A stretch of 53,709 nucleotides of DNA, from assembly GCA_910576545.1 (NCBI GenBank), contig CAJTKM010000023.1, positions 1 through 53,709 on the forward strand, read 5' to 3'. A program made the position numbers and the translations under genes. This document shows, in pieces, positions 16,942-26,446 of the stretch; within the stretch, counting starts at the first letter, position 1; every line of letters begins with the position of its first letter. The notes under the pieces are model-generated. The model ran no database searches. It saw nothing but the letters and a program-made list of their open reading frames with translations, and was not told where the DNA came from. Origin of the DNA: Lachnospiraceae bacterium. GTDB taxonomy: Bacteria; Bacillota; Clostridia; Lachnospirales; Anaerotignaceae.

Positions 16942-19226
16942 ATGGATACAAATCAGTTTTTAATTGAGCTTCAAGCAATATTAAATAAAGAAGTTTCAAA
17001 AGGAAATATCGACAAATCCATTATGCGACTGCAAGATCAAATTCAAAAATTACAATTGCGAGTCGAAATCAATCCAAAGGATTTGTTAAAACTTAAAACG
17101 CAAATAGAAAAGATAACGAATCAGAAAATCAAAATTCCCAATATTGGTTTTGATTCAGACAACGCAATTAAAGAGGCTCAAAAGACAGCACAGCAAATTG
17201 CTAATGCTTCAACTGCTGCTACCACTACAATCATTCAGAATGAGGGGAAAAAACAACAGGCAATTCAAAAAACCGCAAATGCTCAGAAACAAATCTCAAA
17301 AGATGAATCTTTAATAAAATCAGGCTTAAATGCGACTACATTTAATAATACAATTGACGCTGCCAAAGTTGCTGCCAACCATTTTAAGGAATTATTAAAA
17401 AATGAAAATGCTGTTATTTCTGTATCTGAGCAATTTGGGAAAACAAATAGTCTTGCATCTTTCACTGTAAATGTCAAAAGAGCTGTTGGCGAAGTAGAAA
17501 CATTAAGATATGCATTAAGTGAAATTAAAGATGTAAATGGAAAAGGAACTGGTCAATACCATTTTGTTAACAAAGGCGGAACGATCAATGACTCAAATGC
17601 TAAAAAACAAGTACAGCAAATCGAAAATGCCTTTGCAAACTACACGCAGAAATTAGCACAGTTTAAATCAACAAACAATAATATCCTATCAGGACTATCC
17701 TCTCCCCTATCCGATTTTGAAAATAAACTGGCTGGTTTGCGGAACGGGACAGTTACGATTGATGAATTAAGAAACTCTTTTAGTATGCTCAAAGCAGAAG
17801 CATCTAAGATTACATCTAATTTATCAGGCGACTTAAACAAAGTTGATAAAGCTGTTCGTAATATTTCTAAAGGCAAAGAAGCAATAGCCAGTCTAAGGGC
17901 AGAATTTAATGGATTACACAGCACTCCCAAAGATATAAATTCTGAAATTACAAAACTTTCTACTGGACTACAAAACATAAAGAAAATCGAAGCACAAGAA
18001 GGACGTTCTGCAAATTGGAGCAAAGCATATAAAGAATGGGAAATTGCCGTTGACAGCTTAAATGCTAAATTAAAAGTCCTAAAAAAAGAGCAATCTAATA
18101 TTGCAAACACTCAGGTTTTCAAGACTTCTGATCTTAGGAAAGCAAAGATACCTTATATGAGTAAGGTTTCAAATACCACCGAAAAGCAAATGGCAGAAAT
18201 CCAAAAAATGGCTAATGCTTATGGGTGGCAAAAATTTGATGTAAAGAGTATAGAGCAAGCAGATGGTCTGATTAAAAAACTCACCTTGACCATTACTGAT
18301 GCCGAAGGTGCTATCAAACGCCTTAATTTCCAAAGGGCTAATTTAAAGGGTAACGGAAAAACACAAGCTGGTCTTATGCAGACAGGTGATGTACAAGTCA
18401 TTAAAACTGCTTCAAAGGCTCAAGAAGAACTTGCGCAAAGTGCAGCAAAAGCAAATGCTAAGTTAGCGGAGCAAGCAAATAAAATACAATTTTCTATAAA
18501 AACTGGCGAGTATGAATCTAAAATTGCTTCGTTAATTGCAAAAACACAGCAATGGACAACTGCCGAAGGAAATGCGCGAATTAGTACAACAAATCTTTCA
18601 ACTGCATTAATTGAGCTGGATAGAGTTTCAGAGGCATATGCGAATAACCCAAGTGAAGCAATGCAGAGAAGATTGATTGAATCAAGTAAGAAACTTGATG
18701 CAGAATACAAAAAAGTCACAAACTCAGTTCGCAAAATGAATGCAGAGATAGCGAAAGATTCATCTATTGCTTCATTGCATAACAAAGTTTCTGACTTTAT
18801 GAGCAAGAATGGGAAGGCAGTTAAATATTCTGGAGAATTTCAAAGAATATTTAATGAAACTGCTAAAGGCGCACAATTAACTCGGGAACAGGTTGTAAGG
18901 TTAAACCAAGAATTTAATCAGGCGGTTGTATCAGCACGCAATGCAGGTAAACTTGGGAAAACATTTTTTCAAACTATGAAAGATGGAATGAGTTCATTCA
19001 GTTATTGGACAAGTTCTACTTTTATTGTAATGAAGACATTTTCTGAAATCCGACAGGCGGTTACTACTGTAAAGGAATTAGATACTGCTTTAGTGGATTT
19101 GAAGAAAACAACTACAATGACATCCAGTGAATTGGAACAGTTCTATTATGATGCTAATGACGTTGCAAAACAAATGGGTGTCACAACTAAGGAAATTATT
19201 GATCAGGCAAGTGCGTGGTCAAGGCT
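16942..19226 (+). CDS. Tape measure protein, exon 1
   Basis: The tape measure sets siphophage tail length and ends up in the tail lumen. Exon 1 encodes about 762 residues: a long coiled-coil region (about 1-680, rich in A, K, Q and E) and then the start of the conserved tail-length domain (TVKELDTALVDLKKTTTMTS, ending in a DQASAWSRL segment). The start ATG has a GGAGGTATG site. Sequence after 19226 is intron: the frame runs only nine further codons to TAG. Joined to the other exons, the protein is 2839 residues. At about 0.15 nm per residue this would imply a tail of roughly 400 nm, which is an estimate. Confidence 0.85.
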
Positions 19227-20421
19227 TAATCAAATAGGTCTGCTATATGGTAACATATAGGCAATAACCCTCTCAAATCATGGGAAGTCCAGAGATGGAT
19301 AATCATGAGGGTAATGCATTAAATTATAAGTAATTTCAGTCATCTCTTTTTACCGGAGGTGATTTTTTATTCCTAAAAAAGATTTAGTTGGAAAACAATT
19401 TGATCAATTAACTGTAATAGAAATGTTATGGAATTATCAAAATAGACATCGTACATATTGTAAATGTATTGGTATAGATGGCAAAGAATATATTGTTAGA
19501 CAAGATGCTTTAGTGTCTGGTGCAACACATACAATACATGGAGCATGTTCTGGTGGTATAGCACATGATATTACTGGTAAAAGATTTGGTAGACTTGTTG
19601 CTATAGAACCTGCAAATGAACGTGCTACAAATGGAGGAATCAGATGGAAATGTATATGTGATTGTGGCAATATTGTTTATCCAACAATGAATAATTTAAA
19701 AAGAAAACATACCACATCTTGTGGTTGTGCAAAAGAAGATTTTATCGAATCTTGTAAAATAGACATTATTGGCAAAAAATTGGGATATTTAACCGTTCTA
19801 AATGAAGAAGGATCGCAAAAAGGTGAAAGAAGAAAGGTAAAATGTTTATGTGACTGTGGTAGTATTCATATTTGTTCTGTAACTGATTTAACTACAAAAC
19901 ACACAATGTCTTGTGGTTGTATGTGTAAGAGTAAAGGTGAGTTATATATTGAAGAAATATTACAGGAACTAAATATTGATTATGAACGACAAAAAAGATT
20001 TAAAGCTTGCAAAAACAAAAAACCTCTTCCATTTGATTTTTATATAGCCAAACAGAATGTATGCATTGAATATGATGGGGAACAACATTATAAGCCAGTG
20101 AAACACTGGGGTGGAGAAAAAAGATTTTTAGAACGACAGTTAAATGACAAAATCAAAAATGAATATTGTAATAAAAATAATATAACTTTATTACGAATAC
20201 CATATACAAAAACAAGACAAGAGATATTTGAAATTATATATAATTTAATGAGTCCCGCAACGATCACAGCTTAAAAGGTAACGATTAAGCATACGGGGGC
20301 ATCCTATTTTATAGGATGAAGGTATGATCTGGTCTGCAAATATAATCTAACAAAGAAATTGCAGAGGTAGGCAGAAATGACCTACCCCTTTTTATTTAAA
20401 TATAAAAAGAGTAACAAAACG
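19227..20421 (+). mobile_element. Group I intron 1 in the tape measure gene, with homing endonuclease
   Basis: This 1195-nt intron has three supports. The exon end AGGCT (19222-19226) pairs with GGTCT (19237-19241) to form P1 with a U.G pair at the splice site. The intron ends in G (20421). Removing it joins CT + A GGA TAC AGC into W-S-R-L-G-Y-S-S, the normal tape measure sequence. A P7 pairing is visible, with GATCA (about 20261) pairing with TGATC (about 20325). The 3' part has a P9-like hairpin containing CAGAAATGAC. The splice points are inferred from these rules, not from RNA data. Confidence 0.78.
19369..20274 (+). CDS. Intron-encoded EDxHD/PD-(D/E)xK-type homing endonuclease, apparent ATT start
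   Basis: This 301-residue protein opens at ATT 19369, 7 nt after GGAGGTG; the first ATG (19423) has no ribosome site. Two zinc-binding repeats (WKCICDCGN ... TSCGC and VKCLCDCGS ... MSCGC) precede a C-terminal nuclease domain with GELYIEEIL (E191), FDFYI (D223), IEYDGEQH (E234, D236, H240). This matches the Vsr-like EDxHD homing endonucleases found in phage group I introns (I-Bth0305I type). It would cut intronless tape measure alleles to spread the intron. Family assignment is by visible motif. Confidence 0.75.
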   Translation: MPKKDLVGKQFDQLTVIEMLWNYQNRHRTYCKCIGIDGKEYIVRQDALVSGATHTIHGACSGGIAHDITGKRFGRLVAIEPANERATNGGIRWKCICDCGNIVYPTMNNLKRKHTTSCGCAKEDFIESCKIDIIGKKLGYLTVLNEEGSQKGERRKVKCLCDCGSIHICSVTDLTTKHTMSCGCMCKSKGELYIEEILQELNIDYERQKRFKACKNKKPLPFDFYIAKQNVCIEYDGEQHYKPVKHWGGEKRFLERQLNDKIKNEYCNKNNITLLRIPYTKTRQEIFEIIYNLMSPATITA

Positions 20422-20794
20422 AGGATACAGCTCAAATAAAGCTGCGTCAAAGATGGCTAAGTATTCTTCAATGTTTGCAAGTATTTCGCCAGGTATGGAT
20501 GTTGATACTGCTACAAATGGATTAGTCAGTATCATGAAAGCCTTCGACATAGGTAATGAAAATCCTGATGATGTCCTTGATGGCATTATTTCAAAAATTA
20601 ATATAATTGGGAACACTGCTGCAACCAGTAACGCTGAAATCGTTAATATGTTAGCCAGATCATCTTCCGCTATGAAGGAGGCAAACAATACATTAGAAGA
20701 AACAATCGGTTTAGAAACAGCGGCTGTAGAAATAACAAGAGATGATGCCAGCGTAGGCACTGCATTCAAGACAGTATCCATGAGGATTCGAGGT
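20422..20794 (+). CDS. Tape measure protein, exon 2
   Basis: This 373-nt exon continues the conserved tape measure domain: GYSSNKAASKMAKYSSMFAS, then DVDTATNGLVSIMKAF and a TAAVEITRDDASVGTAFKTV region, ending MRIRG. Its first base completes the leucine codon split by intron 1. It ends in U, as required for a group I 5' exon. Confidence 0.82.
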
Positions 20795-21338
20795 AGACAA
20801 ATATTGCCTCCATATACAGTAATGTATATGCTGTGTGCCTAATAATTACACAGATGATAACTATATCGGTTAAAAGGCGATGGGACGCTCAAGACCGAGG
20901 AAAGATTGATTTTAGATTTGATTGACACCATAAAAAGTATTGACAGACAATATTATTTATGTTATGGTTACACTGTCGAAAGGCAGTGATTTAACATAAT
21001 AGATTTCTTTTGATTTACTATTATGTTTTAGGTGTAAACCAGTGATTTAATAAAAGTTATCTTTTATGAGCAGTTTAATTAGCTGCTCTTTTTCATTTCT
21101 TAGGAACAATTTAAAATCTTTATCCGTAGAGACTGTAATACTTTATATGGCAACGTATAAAGTTAAGTTACTCCCCTACTCTTCCATTTTATAATAAAGA
21201 CAAGAGGGGAAAGATCCAGTCCAATCTCACACAATAATCCCAAATAAAAAGAAATGTGAGAGTTAGCCAGAAATGACTAACCGCCATATTATATGATATG
21301 GTCAGTAAGGTAGGGTTTCGCCTGAAAGTAATAGAATG
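20795..21338 (+). ncRNA. Group I intron 2 in the tape measure gene, ORF-less
   Basis: This 544-nt intron has the exon end GAGGT (20790-20794) pairing with GCCTC (20806-20810) to form P1 with a terminal U.G. The R element GAGACTG (near 21129) pairs through GACTG with CAGTC in AAGATCCAGTCC (near 21214), giving P7. Between them, CCCCTACTCTT pairs with AAGAGGGG as P8. The last base is G, and splicing joins CGA GGT to TAT GAT GAA (R-G-Y-D-E-E). No ORF is inside. The 3' hairpin shares CAGAAATGAC with intron 1, so the two appear related. Confidence 0.85.
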
Positions 21339-21881
21339 TATGATGAAGAAACCGAAGAGTTTATCGGGAATATTGAAGAACTTTCTGGTAAAATTGCAGA
21401 TTTGACAAAAACCGCGTCTACTCCTGGCGGTATAAGCTTATTTACAGATGAAGCAAAAACAGAATATAAATCTACATATCAATTATTAAAAGAAATAAGT
21501 GAAATCTATGACCAACTTACAGATAAAGAACAAGCTGGTCTTCTTGAAGCATTGGCAGGGAAAAGGCAAGGACAAATAATTGCTGCAACTATCAATAATT
21601 TTGAAGCGGCTGAAAAAGCATTGGTTAATATGGCCAATAGTGCAGGATCAGCAGATGATGAAATGTCAGTGATTATGGATTCACTCGATTATAAGATTAA
21701 TCGGCTATCTGAAACAGGTGTTTCAGTATCCCAAAACCTATTCCAACGTGATGATATGAAGTCAATTATTGATGTCCTTACTTCTGTAATGGAAGTTATA
21801 GATGCGGTCACTTCAAAAATTGGACTATTGGGAACAATAGGTGTTGGAGCTGGATTATTTGCAGGATGGAAAAATGTCGGT
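21339..21881 (+). CDS. Tape measure protein, exon 3
   Basis: This 543-nt exon encodes 181 residues from YDEETEEFIGNIEELSGKIA through ALAGKRQGQIIAATINNFEA to the hydrophobic GLLGTIGVGAGLFAGWKNVG end, a membrane-like helix typical of this conserved tape measure region. The frame continues into the intron for 39 codons and then stops. It begins after intron 2 with no split codon. Confidence 0.82.
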
Positions 21882-22391
21882 AGTCCTAAAATGTATGGAC
21901 TCAATCATTATTGTTTTGATAAATGCCGACAGTATGTTAGTTCTACTGGATACAGTAGTTTAGAACATACGGCTCATGAGATACATGAGTTTAAATGAAC
22001 AGGCAATATGCTGGGAAAACGGTCAACCTCACACTACTCCCCTATTCTGGCGACAGAATAGGTTATAGTAAAAATGTGTGAACTCCGTGGGTCAGCAGGG
22101 ATAGGACTCTTGCAGTCAAGCCCTCACTGTAGCGACAACCCTGAGTAAAAGTTAGATGCAACGCTGCTTTTATAAGATGCGCTCGATACTCCTGGCATGA
22201 CAGGGCAATCCTTGACAGATTGTGAAATATGAAAATCTTATCTTTCACTCATGTATTTGTTGGACTCTTGTTACCAGAGGTGATAGGAAGGTAACAAAAT
22301 ACTTTTATACAAATGAAAATTTACCCTTGCCTAATATATTACGTGGTGTTTTTGGTCTAACTCCGTATACTATACCTCAAGGGGTATTAGT

Positions 22392-22889
22392 ATGCCAGAA
22401 ACAGCGGCTGTATCTGAATATCTGAAAATGTTTCGGTCAGCAAAAAATCTTAACCAGACAGAGTTTGCAAAAGAAATCGGTTTCAGCAGAGCAGAAATAA
22501 GTTTAATAGAGCGGGAGTTAGTCGACCCAACATTACGTACATTAAAGAAAATTGCAGATTACATGGGAATTTCCATTTCTGAACTTCTGCAGGTAGAAAC
22601 AGACGGTACTGAAACATATTCTGAGTTACATTCTTCTGAAAATTTCCCCGAACTGGAATTCATATCACAGAGGTTAAATGCATATCGCAATAAGTATGAG
22701 GAATCTCAGGAGGTATTTGCAGAGCATGTTGGCATTCATATTGCATCACTTAGCCTGATGGAGCGGAAACGCATGAACCCAAGATTGAGCACACTGCAAA
22801 AAATTGCTGCATATATGGGTATTACCGTTTCAGAGCTGCTAACGCCTTTGCAGGAAACACAGAATTCAGATAAGGAAATGAATAGATAA
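22392..22889 (+). CDS. Double HTH (XRE/cro-cI type) regulator
   Basis: This 165-residue protein has two tandem HTH_3 domains: residues about 8-60 (LNQTEFAKEIGFSRAEISLI) and about 95-150 (SQEVFAEHVGIHIASLSLME), each followed by LxTLxKIAxYMGIxxSELL. A repeated HTH in one chain is uncommon and could bind extended or paired operators. The start follows AAGGGG. It lies inside intron 3, is followed by a terminator and is the likely regulator of the cassette downstream or of the antisense gene. Confidence 0.82.
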   Translation: MPETAAVSEYLKMFRSAKNLNQTEFAKEIGFSRAEISLIERELVDPTLRTLKKIADYMGISISELLQVETDGTETYSELHSSENFPELEFISQRLNAYRNKYEESQEVFAEHVGIHIASLSLMERKRMNPRLSTLQKIAAYMGITVSELLTPLQETQNSDKEMNR

Positions 22890-22925
22890 ATAACCGATAC
22901 CGATTGGCATGAGTCAATGAATGAT

Positions 22926-22962
22926 AAAAGAGCAGTTACTTTCGTAGCCGCTCTTTTGTTAT
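22926..22962 (+). terminator. Terminator after HTH regulator
   Basis: AAAAGAGC (22926-22933) pairs with GCTCTTTT (22950-22957). It separates the regulator from the ATPase operon, so read-through of cargo from the intron side is limited. Confidence 0.7.
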
Positions 22963-23301
22963 GATTATTTTGTATTATCGCATTATAAATATCAAGGCGT
23001 TAAACCTAAAAATAACCTATAGTATCTTATAACTACCAAATCAGATGTAAAATTTATACCTTACATTTCAAACCTAATCAAATTTTACCAACTTATCATA
23101 TTTTGCCGGAAAACAGTATTATTTGATTTATCAATATTATTTTTATAAGGGTTTGCTGAGTTACAATTATCGAAAAGATAATTAATAGAAATTATTATGT
23201 TATTAGATTATTAGCATAAACATTTGTTCTAGTCGCTTATCTATTATTCCACATTTGTTATGTAAATGTGGGGAATAATTGAATGAATAAATTTTTAACA
23301 A
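22963..23301. other. AT-rich non-coding spacer inside intron 3
   Basis: No gene is supported here. A hairpin near 23245-23281 (ATTATTCC ... GGAATAAT with CATTT/AAATG) lies just upstream of the ATPase promoter and could be an operator or a terminator-like structure. Confidence 0.4.
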
Positions 23302-23330
23302 TTGACTTATGGGAACATATATGCTATTAT
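23302..23330 (+). promoter_or_regulatory. Sigma-70-type promoter of the intron-borne ATPase operon
   Basis: TTGACT (23302-23307), a 17-nt spacer and TATTAT (23325-23330) form a near-consensus promoter about 100 nt before the ATPase start. This gives the cassette expression independent of the phage late transcript, as expected for a lysogen-expressed immunity function. Confidence 0.65.
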
Positions 23331-23433
23331 TGTCAAACAAATATTTCTATATTTCAATCAATGGGACTATATGTTTCCATTGATGAATTTTGTCGTAAAT
23401 GATAGAATTAAGGAGGTTATGGAGGTTATGGGT

Positions 23434-24948
23434 ATGTTAAAATCAATTAGCTTGGAAAATTATAAGTGCTTTAAAGATAAAACAGATATTAACGTTGCTC
23501 CCCTCACAGTCCTGTGTGGGGTTAATAGCAGTGGGAAAAGTTCTATTCTGAAGAGTTTATTGGTGCTCAAACAATCAGCAACAGGGAATAATAAAAACTT
23601 TTCAATCTCATTATCTGGTGATTTGGTTGATAGCGGTAACTTTAATAATGTAATCTATGATGGAGAAGATAGCGCGAGTAAGACTTTCAAAATTATTAAT
23701 GAATTTAAGATAAGAAATCATAATCTTGCTTCAATTGGTAAATATATTAAGAAATCGGATGCTGAAGCATTTAATGAATTAAGACGAATTTATACTGCTG
23801 TCAGAGGCACAATTAAAGAATTTATCCTTAGAGTTGAGATAACTATTGAACAAAATTCTATTAATCTGGATGAATTAACAAAATATATAAATGATAATAG
23901 AATATGTGAATATGCTATATTTATTTCTGCCATTGATAGGGAGAATAAAATCATTGAAGAATGTGCAAGCCATATTATTATTCGCAACCACAATGACAAT
24001 AAACATCATTTCATTACATGGGAAAATATACCTGGATTTGTAACATCTAGGAATGAAAATAGTTTTAAAAATTATCAATGTGTTTGTTCATTTAATGGGC
24101 TAACTGTTTCAAATATTTTTGCATATAATATGCCTAATTGGGTAAAAGGTATTGTCCCCAATATTCTAGCTATTTCCAGAATTGTATCTAATCAATATAC
24201 AAATCTGCTATATATAGCTCCTTTGAGAAATACACCGGAAAGAACATATATTATGAACAAAGATGTTGACTCTGTTGGCATAGCAGGGCAAGATACTCCA
24301 ATTTTACTTGCAAAGCTTAAAAACAAAAAAGTAGATACAGATATGTACTGCCCTTTTAACAATATACTTTATAAAGATCAATTTGATTATACATATGCAG
24401 AATATTTAACAATTATCCAGCAATGGCTTGACTATTTTGAAATAGGGAAATTGGATATTTCTGGTGAAAATAGAGTGCTAAATTTAAGATTAGATAAACA
24501 CAATATCGCAGATGTTGGTTTTGGTGTGAGTCAGTTGTTACCTATTATTTCTCAGGGCGTTTGTATGAACAAAGAGCAAACTTTGCTAATAGAACAGCCT
24601 GAAATCCATTTGCATCCAAAAATGGAATTGCAAATGGCTGATTTTCTTATTCATATGGCAAAAACAGAAAGACAGGTGATAGTGGAAACTCATAGTGACC
24701 ATATTATTAACAGGATTATAAAAAGAGCAATGGAAAACCCTAGTTTAGTAGCAGATACAAACCCTTTAATTAAGATTATCTTTTTGGATAAAGAGAATAT
24801 GACATCTACTCAAAAAATAGATATTCATATTGATAAATATAGGGGAGTATTGAATGGTACTAAAAATTTCTTTACTCAGTTTGGATTTGAGCAGATGGAA
24901 ATCGCAAAACAAGGATATGAAAACCACAAGAGGGATCAACTAAAATGA
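23434..24948 (+). CDS. OLD-like/SMC-type AAA ATPase (DUF3696-like C-terminus)
   Basis: This protein of about 504 residues begins MLKSISLENYKCFKDKTDIN. The nearby ATGs at 23419 and 23428 lie too close to GGAGG, so 23434 is preferred. Walker A GVNSSGKSS is at 29-37. An ABC signature-like GFGVSQLLPIISQG, Walker B LLIEQPEIHLHP and the H-loop VETHSDHIINR follow. The C-terminus has the DKYRGVLNG and FFTQFGFEQM pattern of DUF3696-type ATPases. No TOPRIM domain is attached. Such ATPases pair with effectors in several anti-phage systems. It overlaps its partner gene by ATGA. The ATPase call is firm; the defence role is inference. Confidence 0.82.
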   Translation: MLKSISLENYKCFKDKTDINVAPLTVLCGVNSSGKSSILKSLLVLKQSATGNNKNFSISLSGDLVDSGNFNNVIYDGEDSASKTFKIINEFKIRNHNLASIGKYIKKSDAEAFNELRRIYTAVRGTIKEFILRVEITIEQNSINLDELTKYINDNRICEYAIFISAIDRENKIIEECASHIIIRNHNDNKHHFITWENIPGFVTSRNENSFKNYQCVCSFNGLTVSNIFAYNMPNWVKGIVPNILAISRIVSNQYTNLLYIAPLRNTPERTYIMNKDVDSVGIAGQDTPILLAKLKNKKVDTDMYCPFNNILYKDQFDYTYAEYLTIIQQWLDYFEIGKLDISGENRVLNLRLDKHNIADVGFGVSQLLPIISQGVCMNKEQTLLIEQPEIHLHPKMELQMADFLIHMAKTERQVIVETHSDHIINRIIKRAMENPSLVADTNPLIKIIFLDKENMTSTQKIDIHIDKYRGVLNGTKNFFTQFGFEQMEIAKQGYENHKRDQLK

Positions 24949-25814
24949 GAGTAATATTTTCTCCAAGTTTATATTGTACAGATTGCGCTTTATATAATCT
25001 ACATCTATTAGATGATACTTTGAATTTTATTGTGGAGTATCTTGATGCGCAGTTAGATATTTATGATGAGGCTTTTTATAGCGGAAACAATCTATTTCAA
25101 CCACCAGTTACATACTATAATGAATATGCACAATATTGCGGAATATTTACTAAATTATGTAAATTAATGCAGCAAGGCGATAATGTTGTATTAGAACATA
25201 CTAATACAGCATTTACAATAGAAAATCGTAATTTTCAGATGATCAATAAATTTGAATTACAGAAAATTATAGATTATATACACTGGTTATTATCAAAAAA
25301 TTTAATCAGCGAAGTTATAATGTTTTCAGATGTTATGCCAGAAGATTGCACTAACAATAGTATAGAAATTTCAGTCAACGGCAATCAGATATGTATTCCA
25401 ATTGTTGCCGATCCCTGGCTTGATGAAACTGGAAATTTTGATAATTTCATAAAAGAAAATATTAAAGATTATAATAGTATTTTTCCATGTAATGAACTTT
25501 GTTGTAAAATAGGTAACATAACAATGGAAATTGGCAACAAAGCACTTTACAATAAATATGCAACAATTGTTGCAAACAGGAATGGATATAACAAAATACC
25601 GTATTCGTCTCGCCAATATAAAAATGTACCATATTTTATGCGTAATGATGGAGAGTATATAATATGTGTTGATACATTGCACGGATTATTTGAGGTATTT
25701 CAAAAAACTGGTTCAACATATGAAAAATATTTAGGGGAGTATGATTTTTCATGCAAGAAAGTATCTGCTAAAACATCTTCTTCTGAAACACATAAATGTT
25801 ATAATGATTATTAA
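24945..25814 (+). CDS. Unknown partner protein of the ATPase (candidate effector)
   Basis: This 289-residue protein starts in an ATGA overlap with the ATPase, so the pair is translationally coupled and likely forms a complex. It begins MRVIFSPSLYCTDCALYNLH and shows no motif I recognise: not TOPRIM, HNH, DUF4435 or PD-(D/E)xK by eye. The central region (LLSKNLISEVIMFSDVMPED) and a late PYSSRQYKNVPYFMRNDGEY segment are the best candidates for conserved blocks. It is acidic with several cysteines. Candidate effector or adaptor; function not known. Confidence 0.7.
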   Translation: MRVIFSPSLYCTDCALYNLHLLDDTLNFIVEYLDAQLDIYDEAFYSGNNLFQPPVTYYNEYAQYCGIFTKLCKLMQQGDNVVLEHTNTAFTIENRNFQMINKFELQKIIDYIHWLLSKNLISEVIMFSDVMPEDCTNNSIEISVNGNQICIPIVADPWLDETGNFDNFIKENIKDYNSIFPCNELCCKIGNITMEIGNKALYNKYATIVANRNGYNKIPYSSRQYKNVPYFMRNDGEYIICVDTLHGLFEVFQKTGSTYEKYLGEYDFSCKKVSAKTSSSETHKCYNDY

Positions 25815-25841
25815 AAAAAGACACCATCAGGTGTCTTTTTT
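25813..25841. terminator. Bidirectional terminator after ATPase cassette
   Basis: AAAAAAGACACC pairs with GGTGTCTTTTTT around the loop ATCA. It closes the two-gene cassette and would act in both directions. Confidence 0.85.
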
Positions 25842-25950
25842 AATGCCGCTTTTTATATGCTATTACAGCAAAACAATAATCAAAAATCGAATTATATCAT
25901 AAAATATCGAATATGTATAGATAGGAATATACCTTCTAAAATGCAAAATT
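25842..25950. other. Short AT-rich spacer
   Basis: Nothing coding is supported between the terminator and the long inverted repeat. Confidence 0.3.
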
Positions 25951-26003
25951 AAGGCTACTGAATAAATCACACAAATTATTGATATGATTTATTCAGTAGC
26001 CTT
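25951..26003. repeat. Perfect 19-bp inverted repeat hairpin
   Basis: AAGGCTACTGAATAAATCA (25951-25969) is exactly complementary to 25985-26003 around a 15-nt loop. It lies downstream of both the ATPase cassette and the convergent zinc-ribbon gene. No U-run follows, so it may be a structural or recombination site instead of a simple terminator. Confidence 0.75.
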
Positions 26004-26033
26004 ACTCTTAAAAAATATAGAAAGCCATGATAA

Positions 26034-26390
26034 TCAAAAATCACTCTTACACTTATTACAATGGTACTGTTTCCCTACTTTCTTGCTGCCAAAACCAAAT
26101 AATCCCGTAGACACTATCCTACTCACTGCTGAAATTTTTGATGTATCTGTTGATTGACAGTATGGACATTTAACAACAGGTATATAATACGGACTATTGG
26201 GGTCTAGTGTTGGATCATATGGTGGTGTATTCTTTACTTTTTCAGCCAATTCCGTATCACAATCAAAATTATCTATAAATGTCAAATCACAATTACACTT
26301 TGGACAAATTGCGTTATATTCTTTTGAAGTTTCAAATAAATAATATTCTTTACACTGAGGACATTCATATTGATTTTTATTTATAATCAT
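26034..26390 (-). CDS. Zinc-ribbon protein, antisense within intron 3
   Basis: This 118-residue minus-strand gene (MIINKNQYECPQCKEYYLFE start) has two zinc ribbons: C-x2-C ... C-x2-C at about 10-35 (CPQCKEYY, ICPKCNCD) and another at about 74-116 (VKCPYCQS, YHCNKCKSDF) with a short hydrophobic glycine-rich stretch (TGLFGFGSKKVGKQ) between. Such proteins are common in Firmicute mobile elements and have no firm function. It has its own promoter and faces the tape measure transcript, so antisense RNA from it stays within the intron. Confidence 0.75.
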   Translation of the reverse strand: MIINKNQYECPQCKEYYLFETSKEYNAICPKCNCDLTFIDNFDCDTELAEKVKNTPPYDPTLDPNSPYYIPVVKCPYCQSTDTSKISAVSRIVSTGLFGFGSKKVGKQYHCNKCKSDF

Positions 26391-26417
26391 AGATTTCCAC
26401 TCCTGTTTTTATTTTTA

Positions 26418-26446
26418 ATTATACTTCCTAACAATGTATAAATCAA
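26418..26446 (-). promoter_or_regulatory. Promoter of the antisense zinc-ribbon gene, with repeated sites
   Basis: On the minus strand TTGATT (26446-26441), a 17-nt spacer and TATAAT (26423-26418) form a clear promoter. Three copies of TACATTGTT[A/G] or a near variant occur at 26429-26438, 26456-26465 and 26480-26489, the first inside the spacer, suggesting an operator for a repressor such as the double-HTH protein. Confidence 0.65.

Noticed and set aside
22222-22425. 67-codon ORF overlapping the HTH gene start
   Set aside because: Overlaps the structured intron segment and the HTH gene and has no ribosome site.
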